Origin: Clostridia bacterium
GTDB taxonomy: Bacteria; Bacillota; Clostridia; Oscillospirales; Acutalibacteraceae
NCBI GenBank assembly: GCA_900763035.1
Contig: CAAFIS010000159.1
Coordinates: 1 to 18,454, forward strand
DNA length: 18,454 nucleotides
Direction of reading: 5' to 3'
Numbering within the stretch: position 1 is the stretch's first letter; each line of letters begins with the position of its first letter. Of the stretch, positions 1-9,769 are shown in pieces. A program made the position numbers and the translations under genes. A model generated the notes under the pieces. It had not been told where the DNA came from and made no database searches. It saw nothing but the letters and a program-made list of their open reading frames with translations.

Positions 1-33
1 ATTGCAAAAAAACAGAAAAAATTTTTCTGCTCC

Positions 34-62
34 ATTGTATCACGCCGTGCCTGCCTTGTCCA
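34..62 (-). promoter_or_regulatory. Predicted sigma-A promoter firing leftward out of the window
   Basis: On the minus strand, TGGACA (complement of 57-62) and TACAAT (complement of 34-39) are separated by exactly 17 bases, giving a good -35/-10 pair. Transcription would begin near position 27 and leave the window to the left. It lies beyond the kdgK terminator, so it probably serves a separate minus-strand gene whose start is outside the window. The leader would begin with the A/T-rich palindrome at 13-29. Based on sequence only. Confidence 0.5.
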
Positions 63-74
63 CGGCCGAACAGG

Positions 75-121
75 AAAAAGGCAGCGGCGGCGCATCCTAT
101 CGATACGCCGCCGCTGTTTTT
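75..121. terminator. Intrinsic terminator of the eda-kdgK operon, T-tracts on both sides
   Basis: A perfect 11-bp inverted repeat, CAGCGGCGGCG (82-92) and CGCCGCCGCTG (106-116), encloses a 13-base loop that contains the small palindrome TATCGATA. On the minus strand the stem is followed after two C residues by five T residues (complement of 75-79), which suits termination of kdgK 14 bases after its stop codon. On the plus strand it is followed by TTTTT (117-121), so the structure could work in both directions. No plus-strand gene is visible entering from the left. Confidence 0.85.
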
Positions 122-129
122 CGTTTTCC

Positions 130-1146
130 TCACGCCGTCGGCCGGGCGGCAAGCGCGGCCACCTCCGCACGGGTCGCGAGGTTCATGTCGCCCTCGACCG
201 TATATTTCAGGCAGCCCGCCGCCGTCGCGAACGCCACCGCCTGCTGTGCAGGCATCCCGCTCAGCAGCGCATGGATCAGCGCGCCGGAGAACGCATCCCC
301 GCCGCCGATCCGGTCGACGGCTTCAAAGCGATAATACCCGCCGGCGTAGCAGCCGCTCCCGTCCGCCAGTACGGCCGTCCAGTCCCGCTCCATGGCGGAA
401 TACGACCGGCTGACCGTGACCGCCGCCACGGCAAAGCCGAAGCGCTCCCGCAGTGTGCGGGCGATGTGCGCCACGCCCTCGGTGCGCGGCACCCCCTCCG
501 GCGCACGGATGCCGAACAGGTCGCCCGGCTCTTCCTCGTAGGCGATACACACGTCCGCCAGCCGACACAGCCCGTCCATGACCTGCCCTGCCCGTGCGCG
601 CGGCCACAGCTGCTCGCGATAGTTCAGGTCACAGCTGACCGTCATCCCTCGCCGCCGGGCGGCGCGGCACGCCGAAAGGCACAGCGCGGCACAGCCCTCG
701 CCCAGCGCCGGGGTGATGCCGCTGAAATGGAACCACCCCGCGTCCAGCTCGGCAAAGATCCGCTCCCAATCGAAGGTGTCTGCCGCCGCGCCGGCGATCG
801 CCGAGCCGGCGCGGTCGTATATGATGCCCTGACCGCGCGCACCCGCGCCCCGCTCGACGAAATACAGGCCCATCCGGTCACCGCCCCGCACGATATGCCG
901 CGTGTCCACGCCGCGGGCGCGCAGGCGGTCGATCGCCGCCTGCCCCAAGGCGTTGTCCGGCAGCCGCGTAACGAAGGCCGCCGGCGTGCCATAGTTGGCC
1001 AAGGACACGGCGGCATTGGCCTCGCTGCCGCCGTAGTGCGCATCGAAGCTTTCGGCCTGCCAAAAGCGCCGGTGTCCTGGCGCGGTCAGGCGCAGCAGGA
1101 TCTCGCCAAAGCCAACGACCGTCCCGTTCGAAAACCGTCCCGTCAT
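130..1146 (-). CDS. kdgK: 2-keto-3-deoxygluconate kinase (PfkB family sugar kinase)
   Basis: This cytoplasmic kinase probably phosphorylates 2-keto-3-deoxygluconate (KDG) with ATP to KDPG, which the upstream-encoded aldolase then splits. The protein has 338 residues, normal for the family. The N-terminal half carries the PfkB sugar-binding signature with GGSEANAA near residue 39. The C-terminal PfkB signature DRIGGGDAF has the catalytic base Asp284, followed by CLKYTVEGDMN, a tail I associate with KDG kinases rather than fructokinases or ribokinases. The ATG overlaps the aldolase stop as ATGA, and its AAGGAGG ribosome binding site (complement of 1154-1160) lies inside the end of eda, so translation is probably coupled. 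Pairing with KDPG aldolase makes the KDG assignment stronger than sequence alone. A related keto-acid or hexose substrate cannot be excluded. Confidence 0.88.
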   Translation of the reverse strand: MTGRFSNGTVVGFGEILLRLTAPGHRRFWQAESFDAHYGGSEANAAVSLANYGTPAAFVTRLPDNALGQAAIDRLRARGVDTRHIVRGGDRMGLYFVERGAGARGQGIIYDRAGSAIAGAAADTFDWERIFAELDAGWFHFSGITPALGEGCAALCLSACRAARRRGMTVSCDLNYREQLWPRARAGQVMDGLCRLADVCIAYEEEPGDLFGIRAPEGVPRTEGVAHIARTLRERFGFAVAAVTVSRSYSAMERDWTAVLADGSGCYAGGYYRFEAVDRIGGGDAFSGALIHALLSGMPAQQAVAFATAAGCLKYTVEGDMNLATRAEVAALAARPTA

Positions 1147-1784
1147 CCCCGCACCTCCTTCACTAAGGCGGCCGCGGCGGCCGCCGCCGCGCGGATGCGG
1201 TCAAACGCGCCCGCCGCGATCTGCTCCGGCGGCGCGATCCACGTGCCGCCGCAGGCAAACACCGCCGGGCAGCGCAGATACTCGGCCAAATTCGCCATCT
1301 TCACCCCGCCCGTAGGCATAAAGCGCACCGTGCGGTAAGGCCCGTGCAGCGCCCGCAGCATCGCCGCACCGCCCGATACCTCGGCCGGGAAAAGCTTCAG
1401 CACCGTGTGCCCGGCGGCCATGGCCGCCTCCACCTCCGTCGGCGTGCACACGCCGGGGATCAGCGGATAGCCCTTCCCCGCGCAATGCGCCGACACTGCC
1501 GGCGAAAAGCCGGGGCTGACGAGCAGCTGTGCCCCCGCCGCCATCGCCTCGTCCGCCTGCTGCGCAGAAAGCACCGTGCCCGCCGCCAGCAAAAAGCCCG
1601 GCCGCGCGGCATGGATCTGCCGGATCGCCTCGGCCGCCGCCGCCGTGCGGAACGTGATCTCCGCACACGGCAGCCCGCCCGCCGCCAGCGCATCCGCCAG
1701 CGGCACGGCCCTTTGCGCGTCATCGATCTCGATCACCGGCAGCACGCCGTATCCCTCGAGCTTCTGCCGCCATGTCTGTTCCAT
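1143..1784 (-). CDS. eda: KDPG aldolase (2-keto-3-deoxy-6-phosphogluconate aldolase)
   Basis: This class I aldolase cleaves KDPG to pyruvate and glyceraldehyde 3-phosphate, the last step of the Entner-Doudoroff and hexuronate pathways. The 213-residue protein has the usual family length. Visible signatures, numbered from the chosen start, are the catalytic Glu42 in AEITFRT, Arg46, the SPGF loop near 90, IPGVCTPTE at 109-117, the Schiff-base Lys130 in LKLFPAE, and a PTGG phosphate loop. I chose the ATG at 1784 because AGGAGG lies 8 bases upstream. An in-frame ATG at 1808 would put that site inside the gene and begin within the operator-like palindrome. The C-terminus has a run of eight alanines encoded by GCG/GCC repeats. 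It is the first gene of a two-gene operon with kdgK and likely repressed by the divergent IclR-type regulator. Confidence 0.92.
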   Translation of the reverse strand: MEQTWRQKLEGYGVLPVIEIDDAQRAVPLADALAAGGLPCAEITFRTAAAAEAIRQIHAARPGFLLAAGTVLSAQQADEAMAAGAQLLVSPGFSPAVSAHCAGKGYPLIPGVCTPTEVEAAMAAGHTVLKLFPAEVSGGAAMLRALHGPYRTVRFMPTGGVKMANLAEYLRCPAVFACGGTWIAPPEQIAAGAFDRIRAAAAAAAALVKEVRG

Positions 1785-1792
1785 TCGTTGTC

Positions 1793-1798
1793 CCTCCT
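1793..1798 (-). promoter_or_regulatory. Ribosome binding site deciding the eda start
   Basis: The minus strand reads AGGAGG (complement of 1793-1798), 8 bases before the ATG at 1784. This favours that start over the in-frame ATG at 1808, which has no comparable site upstream. Confidence 0.8.
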
Positions 1799-1802
1799 GT
1801 TG

Positions 1803-1828
1803 TTTCATTAGATGAAATAACGTTTCGA
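1803..1828. promoter_or_regulatory. Predicted KdgR-type (IclR family) operator of eda-kdgK
   Basis: The sequence ATGAAATAACGTTTCGA at 1812-1828 has GAAA and TTTC half-sites five bases apart. As I remember it, the enterobacterial KdgR consensus is ATRAAAY-RNY-RTTTYAT, and this site fits at all but the last two positions. An overlapping perfect inverted repeat, TTTCAT-TAG-ATGAAA, lies at 1803-1817 and shares the central GAAA. The site covers roughly +7 to +23 of the predicted eda transcript, directly after the -10 box, a position suited to blocking initiation or early elongation. The divergent gene encodes an IclR-family protein resembling KdgR. Binding is inferred; the match and its position are seen directly. 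Confidence 0.7.
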
Positions 1829-1840
1829 GTTCACGATATC

Positions 1841-1869
1841 ATTATACCGATCAAAAAGACGATCGTCAA
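1841..1869 (-). promoter_or_regulatory. Near-consensus sigma-A promoter of eda-kdgK
   Basis: On the minus strand, TTGACG (complement of 1864-1869), a 17-base spacer and a perfect TATAAT (complement of 1841-1846) form one of the clearest promoters in the window. Transcription should begin near 1834, leaving a leader of about 50 bases that contains the KdgR-like palindromes. Confidence 0.85.
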
Positions 1870-1882
1870 GCCCCGTTCGGGG

Positions 1883-1911
1883 TTGCGGCAAAGCAAAGAT
1901 CGTGGTATGAT
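1883..1911 (+). promoter_or_regulatory. Predicted sigma-A promoter of the IclR regulator and downstream genes
   Basis: TTGCGG (1883-1888), a 17-base spacer and TATGAT (1906-1911) form a plausible promoter starting near 1918. It is back to back with the eda promoter; the two -35 boxes are only 13 bases apart. A short perfect inverted repeat, CCCCG-TT-CGGGG (1871-1882), fills that gap and could be a second regulator site, but I have no consensus for it. This is the only good plus-strand promoter I see upstream of the long gene run. Confidence 0.6.
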
Positions 1912-1939
1912 ATAGGATAGGAGAAAAGGGGGCGGGAGC

Positions 1940-2719
1940 ATGGCGGAACGAACGGACGGCACACAGCCGTCGGTGCGCGCGGTGGAGCGCGCCCTTCTGC
2001 TGCTGGAGCAGCTGGCGGCGTGCGAGGACGCGAGCCTTGGCGAGCTGTCGGCCGCGACCGGCCTGCACAAAACGACGGTGTTCCGCCTGCTCGGCACGCT
2101 GGAGGCGTGCGGCTACGCCGTACAGGAGCAAAAAACGCAGCGCTACGCCCTCACACCGCGTCTGCTGCGCGTGTGCGCCGATCGGCTGACGCAGCTTTAT
2201 GCGGACGTGCGCGCGCAGGTGCGCCCCGTGCTGCTGCCGCTGGCGCTGTCCTGCGGCGAAACGGTGCATCTCGTGCGGCGAGAAGGGGACACGGCGGTCT
2301 ATATCGACAAGCTGGAGGCCCCGCAGAACACCGTGCGTCTGGTATCGCGCATCGGTGCCGCCGTGCCGCTGCCCTGCACCGCCGTGGGCAAAGCGCTGCT
2401 TTCCGCCGACAGCGACGGCGACGCGGCGACGGTATGGGCACGCTTTTGCGCCGCATCCGGCCGCGCGGCCGACCCGGCGGCGCAGGCGGCGTTTTTGCGC
2501 GAGCTGGCCGACGTGCGGAAAAACGGCTTTGCCGTGGACGACGAAGAGAACGAGCCGGGCGTGCGCTGCGTGGCGTGTGTGCTGCCGGACACCTCCGGCG
2601 CACGGCGGTACGCCTTCAGCGTGTCCGCGCCCGTGCAGCGTATGGACGATGCCGCGCTTGCCCGCACGGCACAGGCCGTGTGTGACGCCGCGCGGCAGAT
2701 CGGCACACTGATCGGATGA
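1940..2719 (+). CDS. IclR-family transcriptional regulator, probably KdgR-like
   Basis: This DNA-binding regulator probably represses the divergent eda-kdgK operon and is released by a KDG-type intermediate. The 259-residue protein has the IclR layout. An N-terminal winged helix-turn-helix (about residues 10-75) includes SLGELSAATGLHKTTVFRLL and a wing around QRYALTPRLL. The C-terminal GAF-like effector domain (about 80-255) contains GETVHLV, YIDKLEAPQNTVRL, PLPCTAVGKALLS and FAVDDEENEPGVRCVA, which are typical of KdgR-like members. The start is supported by a G-rich site (GGGGGCGGGAG) just upstream. The divergent arrangement and the KdgR-like palindrome in the shared gap suggest its target. 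No operator clearly overlaps its own promoter. polA begins 39 bases downstream with no terminator, so read-through into polA is likely. Confidence 0.9.
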   Translation: MAERTDGTQPSVRAVERALLLLEQLAACEDASLGELSAATGLHKTTVFRLLGTLEACGYAVQEQKTQRYALTPRLLRVCADRLTQLYADVRAQVRPVLLPLALSCGETVHLVRREGDTAVYIDKLEAPQNTVRLVSRIGAAVPLPCTAVGKALLSADSDGDAATVWARFCAASGRAADPAAQAAFLRELADVRKNGFAVDDEENEPGVRCVACVLPDTSGARRYAFSVSAPVQRMDDAALARTAQAVCDAARQIGTLIG

Positions 2720-2758
2720 CCGGCACTGCCGGAGCATAAAACGAAAAGGGGAACGGAT

Positions 2759-5344
2759 ATGAGCCTTCTGGTCATCGACGGCAACAGCATCATCAACCGC
2801 GCATTTTACGGCGTCAAAGCCCTGACGACGGCGGACGGACATTTCACCAACGCGATCGTCGGCTTTCTCAATATCCTGCAAAAGCTGCGGGACATGACGC
2901 AGGCCGACGCCATCGCCGTGGCGTTCGACGTGCACGCGCCCACGTTCCGGCACGGCCTGTATGCCGGATATAAGGCCGGCCGCAAGGGGATGCCTCCGGA
3001 GCTGCGCGAGCAGGTGCAGCCGCTCAAGGACATCCTGTGCGCCATGGGGCTGACTCTCGTCGAGCGGGAGGGGTACGAGGCGGACGACATCCTCGGCACG
3101 CTCTCCGCCGCCGCCGAGGCGACGGGACAGCCCTGTACCCTGGCTACCGGCGACCGCGACGCGCTGCAGCTGGTCAGCGAGCACACCACCGTGCTGCTGG
3201 CCACCACCAAGGCCGGCCGGCCGGACACCGTGCGCTTCGACCCCGCCGCCGTGCGCGAAAAATACGGCCTGTCCCCCGCACAGCTGATCGACCTCAAGGC
3301 CCTGATGGGCGACACGAGCGACAACATCCCCGGCGTTCCCGGCGTGGGCGAAAAGACCGCGATCATGCTGATGCAGAGGTTCGGCTCGCTGGATGCGGTG
3401 TACGAACAGATCGCCTCGCCCGAGATCCGCGACAGTCTGCGTGCGAAGCTGGAGGCGGGACACGACAGTGCGCTGCTCAGCCGAACGCTCGGCACGATCT
3501 GCCGCACCGCGCCAATCGACACGGATCTGACCCGGTACGCCGTCGGCGAGCTGCAGCGCGCGCAGCTGGCCGGGCTGCTCGGCTCGCTCTCGCTGTACAA
3601 ATGGATGGAGAAGCTGGGCCTGTCGGCCGCCGATGCGGCCGAAGGGGCCATCCGCACGGCAGATGCGCCTGCCGACGCGGCAGCCGCCGTGTGGCTCTCG
3701 GGCGCGGACGCGGCCGCAGCGCTGGCCGAAAAGGCCAAAACGGCCGGCCGACTGGACGTCATCGCCGCCGTCGAAGGGGACGAGATCGTGTCCCTTGCCG
3801 CGGCGGCCGACGGCAGCTGCGTCCGCGCCGACCGGATGACGCCGGGCTTCGACGCGCTTTGCGCTCTGCTGACCGATCCCGGCGTGCAAAAGCGCACGCA
3901 CGACAGCAAGCCACTGTTCGCTGCCCTGCTGGCGCAGGGGAAACAGCCGTGCGCCTTCACGCTGGATACGGCGCTGGCCGCCTACCTGCTCGATCCGCTG
4001 TCGTCCGATTACACGCTGCCGCATCTGCTGCGCGTGTTCCTGCCCGCCGCGGCACAGGACGACCCGCTGCCCGTTTTCGGTGCGCTGTGCGACCGGCTGA
4101 CCGCCGCAGTGGACGAGCAGCAGATGCTGCCGCTGCTGACCGAGATCGAGCAGCCGCTGGCCGAGGTGCTGGCCTCGATGGAGAACGTCGGCTGTGCCGT
4201 CGACCGCGCGGGCATCGCCGATCTCGGCCGGGAGCTGACCGCAAAGCTCGCCGTCCTGCAGGACCGGATCTTTGCCGAGGTGGGCTACGCCTTCAACCTC
4301 AACTCGCCGAAGCAGCTCGGCACGGCTCTGTTCGAGGATCTGGGTCTGCCCGCCGGGAAAAAGACGAAGTCCGGCTATTCGACGAACGCCGATGTGCTGG
4401 AAAAGCTGCGCCCGGTCCACCCGGTCATCGACATGATCCTGGAATACCGCAAGCTGGCCAAGCTCAACAGCACCTATTGCGACGGGCTGCTGAAGGTCAT
4501 CTCCCCGGACGGCCGGATCCACTCCGTGTTCAACCAGACCGAAACGCGCACCGGCCGGATCTCCTCATCGGAGCCGAACCTGCAGAACATCCCCGTGCGC
4601 TCGGAGATCGGGCGGCAGATGCGCCGCTTCTTCTGCGCGCGGGAGGGCTGGACGCTGTGCGACGCGGACTATTCGCAGATCGAGCTGCGGGTGCTGGCCC
4701 ACATGGCGAACGAGCCGACGATGCTCGACTGCTTCAATTCCGGCGAGGATATCCACACCTCCACGGCGGCGCAGGTGTTCGGCGTGCCGGAGGAGCTGGT
4801 CACGCCGCAGATGCGCTCGCGCGCCAAGGCGGTGAATTTCGGCATCATCTACGGCATCGGCGCGTATTCTCTCGGCGAGGATATCGGCGTATCCTTCGGC
4901 GAGGCCAAGAAGTATATCGACCGGTATCTGCAGCGGTTCTCGCAGGTGTCCGCCTTCATGGATCGCCTGATCGCCGACGCGACGGAAAAGGGCTATGCCG
5001 AAACGCTGCTGCACCGCCGCCGCCCTCTGCCGGAATTGAAAGCGGGCAACGCCGTGACCCGCCATTTCGGCGAGCGCGTGGCACGCAATATGCCGATCCA
5101 AGGCACGGCGGCGGACATCATCAAGATCGCGATGGTGCACGTATACCGCCGTCTGCGCGACGAAGGGCTGCAGGCGCGCCTGATCCTGCAGATCCATGAC
5201 GAGCTGCTGGTGGAAGCACCGCCCGCGGAGAGCGAGCGCGTATGCGCACTGCTGCGCGAGGAGATGGAGCACGCCGCCACCCTGCGCGTTCGTCTGGTGG
5301 CGGACGTGCACACCGGGATCACCTGGGCCGACGCCAAAGGATAA
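2759..5344 (+). CDS. polA: DNA polymerase I (5'-nuclease plus polymerase, proofreading site degenerate)
   Basis: DNA polymerase I fills gaps and removes RNA primers in replication and excision repair. The 861-residue protein begins with a 5'-nuclease/flap domain (about 1-290), showing ADDILGT, ATGDRDALQLV, DTSDNIPG and the helix-hairpin-helix GVGEKTA. The middle (about 300-460) is a degenerate 3'-5' exonuclease domain: the expected DxE pair is absent (LDVIAAVEG) and the HNxKxD-type position reads HDSKPLF. The polymerase domain has motif A DADYSQIELR with Asp637, motif B RSRAKAVNFGIIYG with Arg686, Lys690, Phe694 and Tyr698, and motif C QIHDELL with His813 and Asp814. Phe694 matches the E. coli Phe762 position linked to discrimination against dideoxynucleotides. 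The start follows AAAAGGGGAACGGAT. Loss of proofreading is common among Firmicutes PolA proteins. Confidence 0.97.
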   Translation: MSLLVIDGNSIINRAFYGVKALTTADGHFTNAIVGFLNILQKLRDMTQADAIAVAFDVHAPTFRHGLYAGYKAGRKGMPPELREQVQPLKDILCAMGLTLVEREGYEADDILGTLSAAAEATGQPCTLATGDRDALQLVSEHTTVLLATTKAGRPDTVRFDPAAVREKYGLSPAQLIDLKALMGDTSDNIPGVPGVGEKTAIMLMQRFGSLDAVYEQIASPEIRDSLRAKLEAGHDSALLSRTLGTICRTAPIDTDLTRYAVGELQRAQLAGLLGSLSLYKWMEKLGLSAADAAEGAIRTADAPADAAAAVWLSGADAAAALAEKAKTAGRLDVIAAVEGDEIVSLAAAADGSCVRADRMTPGFDALCALLTDPGVQKRTHDSKPLFAALLAQGKQPCAFTLDTALAAYLLDPLSSDYTLPHLLRVFLPAAAQDDPLPVFGALCDRLTAAVDEQQMLPLLTEIEQPLAEVLASMENVGCAVDRAGIADLGRELTAKLAVLQDRIFAEVGYAFNLNSPKQLGTALFEDLGLPAGKKTKSGYSTNADVLEKLRPVHPVIDMILEYRKLAKLNSTYCDGLLKVISPDGRIHSVFNQTETRTGRISSSEPNLQNIPVRSEIGRQMRRFFCAREGWTLCDADYSQIELRVLAHMANEPTMLDCFNSGEDIHTSTAAQVFGVPEELVTPQMRSRAKAVNFGIIYGIGAYSLGEDIGVSFGEAKKYIDRYLQRFSQVSAFMDRLIADATEKGYAETLLHRRRPLPELKAGNAVTRHFGERVARNMPIQGTAADIIKIAMVHVYRRLRDEGLQARLILQIHDELLVEAPPAESERVCALLREEMEHAATLRVRLVADVHTGITWADAKG

Positions 5345-5375
5345 CACACGAAAAAACACGGCCGCACCGGCCGAT

Positions 5376-5382
5376 AAGGAGG
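5376..5382 (+). promoter_or_regulatory. Ribosome binding site deciding the glycosidase start
   Basis: AAGGAGG lies 6 bases before the ATG at 5389. The reading frame is open further upstream to an ATG at 5242, but that would overlap polA by about 100 bases and lacks such a site, so 5389 is the better start. Just upstream, two CGGCCG hexamers (5359-5364 and 5368-5373) can pair as a small hairpin. Confidence 0.85.
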
Positions 5383-5388
5383 ATCATC

Positions 5389-7056
5389 ATGCCCGCACCG
5401 ATCAGAGAGATCGCCGCCGACGAGCGGCAGCGCTCCTATCTTCTGCCCACCCGCATCGTGCGCACGTTCGGCCATGCCGAAAACGCGGACAGCCTGCTGA
5501 GCGAGCACCCGCTCCAGATCCATTTGAACGAGGAGGATACCCTGCTGCTCGATAACCGCGGCAGCGAAGAAAAGGCGGGCGTGCTGCTCGACTTCGGGCG
5601 CGAGCTGCACGGCGGCGTGCGGCTGCTCGGCTTCCGGCCGGAGGGCGCGGGATACCCCTTGGTGCGCCTGCGCTTCGGCGAATCGATAAGCGAGGCGGTC
5701 ACGCCGCTGGGGATCAAGGGCGCGTGCAACGATCACGCCGTGCGTGACTTCACCGTCCCCGTCCCGCTGATGAGCGATCAGTGCTGGGGCGAAACGGGCT
5801 TCCGCTTCGTGTATATCGAGCTGCAGGAGCCAAACGCCGCCCTGTCGCTGCGCAGCGTGCTGGCGGTGTACGTCCGCCGCGAAACGGCGCAGCGCGGCAC
5901 GTTCTCGTGCAGCGATCCGCTGCTCGACCGGATCTTCGACACCGCAGCCTACACCTGCCGCCTGTGTATGCAGGGGCTGCTGTGGGACGGCATCAAGCGC
6001 GACCGGCTGGTGTGGATCGGCGATTCGCACCCGGAGATGCTGACGATCCGCTCGCTGTTCGGCGCAGATCCCGTGCTGGAGCGCAGCCTGGACGACATCT
6101 GCGCCTGTACGCCGCTGCCCGGCTGGATGAACGGGATGCCGTCTTATTCGCTGTGGTGGCTGTGCATCCTGCATGACTGGTACCGCTACACCGGCGACCG
6201 CACATATCCCGATCGGCACCGCGCCTATGTGCAGGGGCTGGTCGACCAGATCCTCGGGTGCATCGACGATGACGGCACCTTCGTGATCGACGGCTATTTC
6301 CTCGATTGGCCGTCGGAGGGAACGCCCGCCGCCAAGGACGGCGTGCACGCGCTGCTGCTGGTGGCGCTGGACGCGGCGCGCGGCCTGCTCTCGCTGTGGG
6401 GCGATGAGGAGCGCATCGGCCGCATCCGTGCGGCCGAGGAGCGCGTGCGCCGCTACCCCGGACGCGGCGAGGGCAGCAAGCCCGCCGCGGCGATGCTGTA
6501 TCTGGCCGGACTGATGACGGCCGACGAGGCCGCCCGCCGGGTCGGCGAGGGCGGCGCACACGGCTTCTCCACGTTCATGAGCTACTATCTGCTGCGCACG
6601 CTGGACGAAACGGCCGGCACGGCCGCGGCGCTGGATGCGCTGCGCACCTACTACGGCGGGATGCTCGCCATGGGCGCGACGACGTTCTGGGAGGATTTCG
6701 ATATCGACTGGATGCCCGGTGCCTGCCCGATCGACCGCCTGCCGCAGGCCGGCGAGACCGATATCCACGGCGACTTCGGTGCGTTCTGCTACAAAAACTT
6801 CCGCCACAGCCTGTGCCACGGCTGGTCGTCCGGTCCGGTGCCGTATCTGATGGAAAAGGTGCTGGGCATCACGTTTTTGCAGCCCGGCGGGCAAAGCATC
6901 CGCGTTTCGCCGTCCTTGGGCGACCTTGCCTGGGCCGAGGGGACGTACCCGCTCCCCGGCGGGGGCGAGCTGCACGTCCGCTGCGACCGCACGCCCGACG
7001 GCATCCGCACCACCTGCTCCGCCCCGGCGGGGACGACCGTCCTGTGCGACGGCTGA
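5389..7056 (+). CDS. GH78-like six-hairpin glycosidase (alpha-L-rhamnosidase-related), cytoplasmic
   Basis: This 555-residue protein resembles bacterial alpha-L-rhamnosidases of family GH78, which release rhamnose from oligosaccharides. An N-terminal beta-sandwich region (about 1-170) shows RLRFGES and TGFRFVYIEL. The (alpha/alpha)6 catalytic part (about 180-490) contains DGIKRDRLVWIGD at residues 200-212, FWEDFDIDW near 434, and GDFGAFCYKNFRHSLCHGWSSGP; a C-terminal beta domain follows. Asp200, Asp205 and Asp212 keep the spacing I recall for Asp567, Glu572 and Asp579 of Bacillus RhaB, so the presumed general acid is Asp rather than Glu. Glu435 may be the partner carboxylate. There is no signal peptide, so it probably acts on imported substrates. 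It is shorter than many GH78 enzymes (often about 900 residues). Rhamnogalacturonan breakdown would link it to the nearby KDG genes, but the exact substrate is unknown. Confidence 0.75.
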   Translation: MPAPIREIAADERQRSYLLPTRIVRTFGHAENADSLLSEHPLQIHLNEEDTLLLDNRGSEEKAGVLLDFGRELHGGVRLLGFRPEGAGYPLVRLRFGESISEAVTPLGIKGACNDHAVRDFTVPVPLMSDQCWGETGFRFVYIELQEPNAALSLRSVLAVYVRRETAQRGTFSCSDPLLDRIFDTAAYTCRLCMQGLLWDGIKRDRLVWIGDSHPEMLTIRSLFGADPVLERSLDDICACTPLPGWMNGMPSYSLWWLCILHDWYRYTGDRTYPDRHRAYVQGLVDQILGCIDDDGTFVIDGYFLDWPSEGTPAAKDGVHALLLVALDAARGLLSLWGDEERIGRIRAAEERVRRYPGRGEGSKPAAAMLYLAGLMTADEAARRVGEGGAHGFSTFMSYYLLRTLDETAGTAAALDALRTYYGGMLAMGATTFWEDFDIDWMPGACPIDRLPQAGETDIHGDFGAFCYKNFRHSLCHGWSSGPVPYLMEKVLGITFLQPGGQSIRVSPSLGDLAWAEGTYPLPGGGELHVRCDRTPDGIRTTCSAPAGTTVLCDG

Positions 7057-7073
7057 CGGCATAACGGCAAAAC

Positions 7074-7091
7074 CTCGGCCGACCGGCCGAG
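7074..7091. repeat. GC-rich inverted repeat before the Ca2+ ATPase ribosome binding site
   Basis: CTCGGCCG (7074-7081) and CGGCCGAG (7084-7091) form a perfect 8-bp inverted repeat with a 2-base centre, ending a few bases before the GGAGGG site of the next gene. There is no T-tract, so it is not an intrinsic terminator. It may be a transcript-stabilising or processing hairpin, or simple GC-rich spacer. It resembles the CGGCCG pair at 5359-5373. Confidence 0.5.
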
Positions 7092-7107
7092 AACGGAGGG
7101 AAAGCCA

Positions 7108-9744
<2,637 letters not shown>

Positions 9745-9769
9745 AAAGCATCCGTCAGGGGGAAGGTAA

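Noticed and set aside
1170..1195. GC-only repeat near the eda 3' end
   Set aside because: It encodes eight alanines in the normal reading frame of eda. It is low-complexity coding sequence, not a mobile or regulatory repeat.
271..1338. A 355-codon plus-strand frame opposite kdgK and eda
   Set aside because: Antisense shadow of two well-supported minus-strand enzymes.
1911..1919. TATAGGATA near the IclR promoter, also found inverted at 17026-17034 and in shortened form in the loop of the terminator at 75-121
   Set aside because: The shared core is 7-9 bases with no common context; it overlaps A/T-rich promoter-like DNA and is probably chance.
2720..2732. CCGGCA-C-TGCCGG inverted repeat between the IclR gene and polA, as a terminator
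   Set aside because: The one-base centre leaves only a short stem once a loop forms, and no T-tract follows, so termination here is unlikely.
1808..4522. A 904-codon open frame on the minus strand opposite the IclR gene and polA
   Set aside because: It is an antisense shadow of G+C-rich coding DNA. The plus-strand genes there have full family motifs, and the shadow product is a low-complexity Arg/Gln/His-rich sequence with no recognisable domain.
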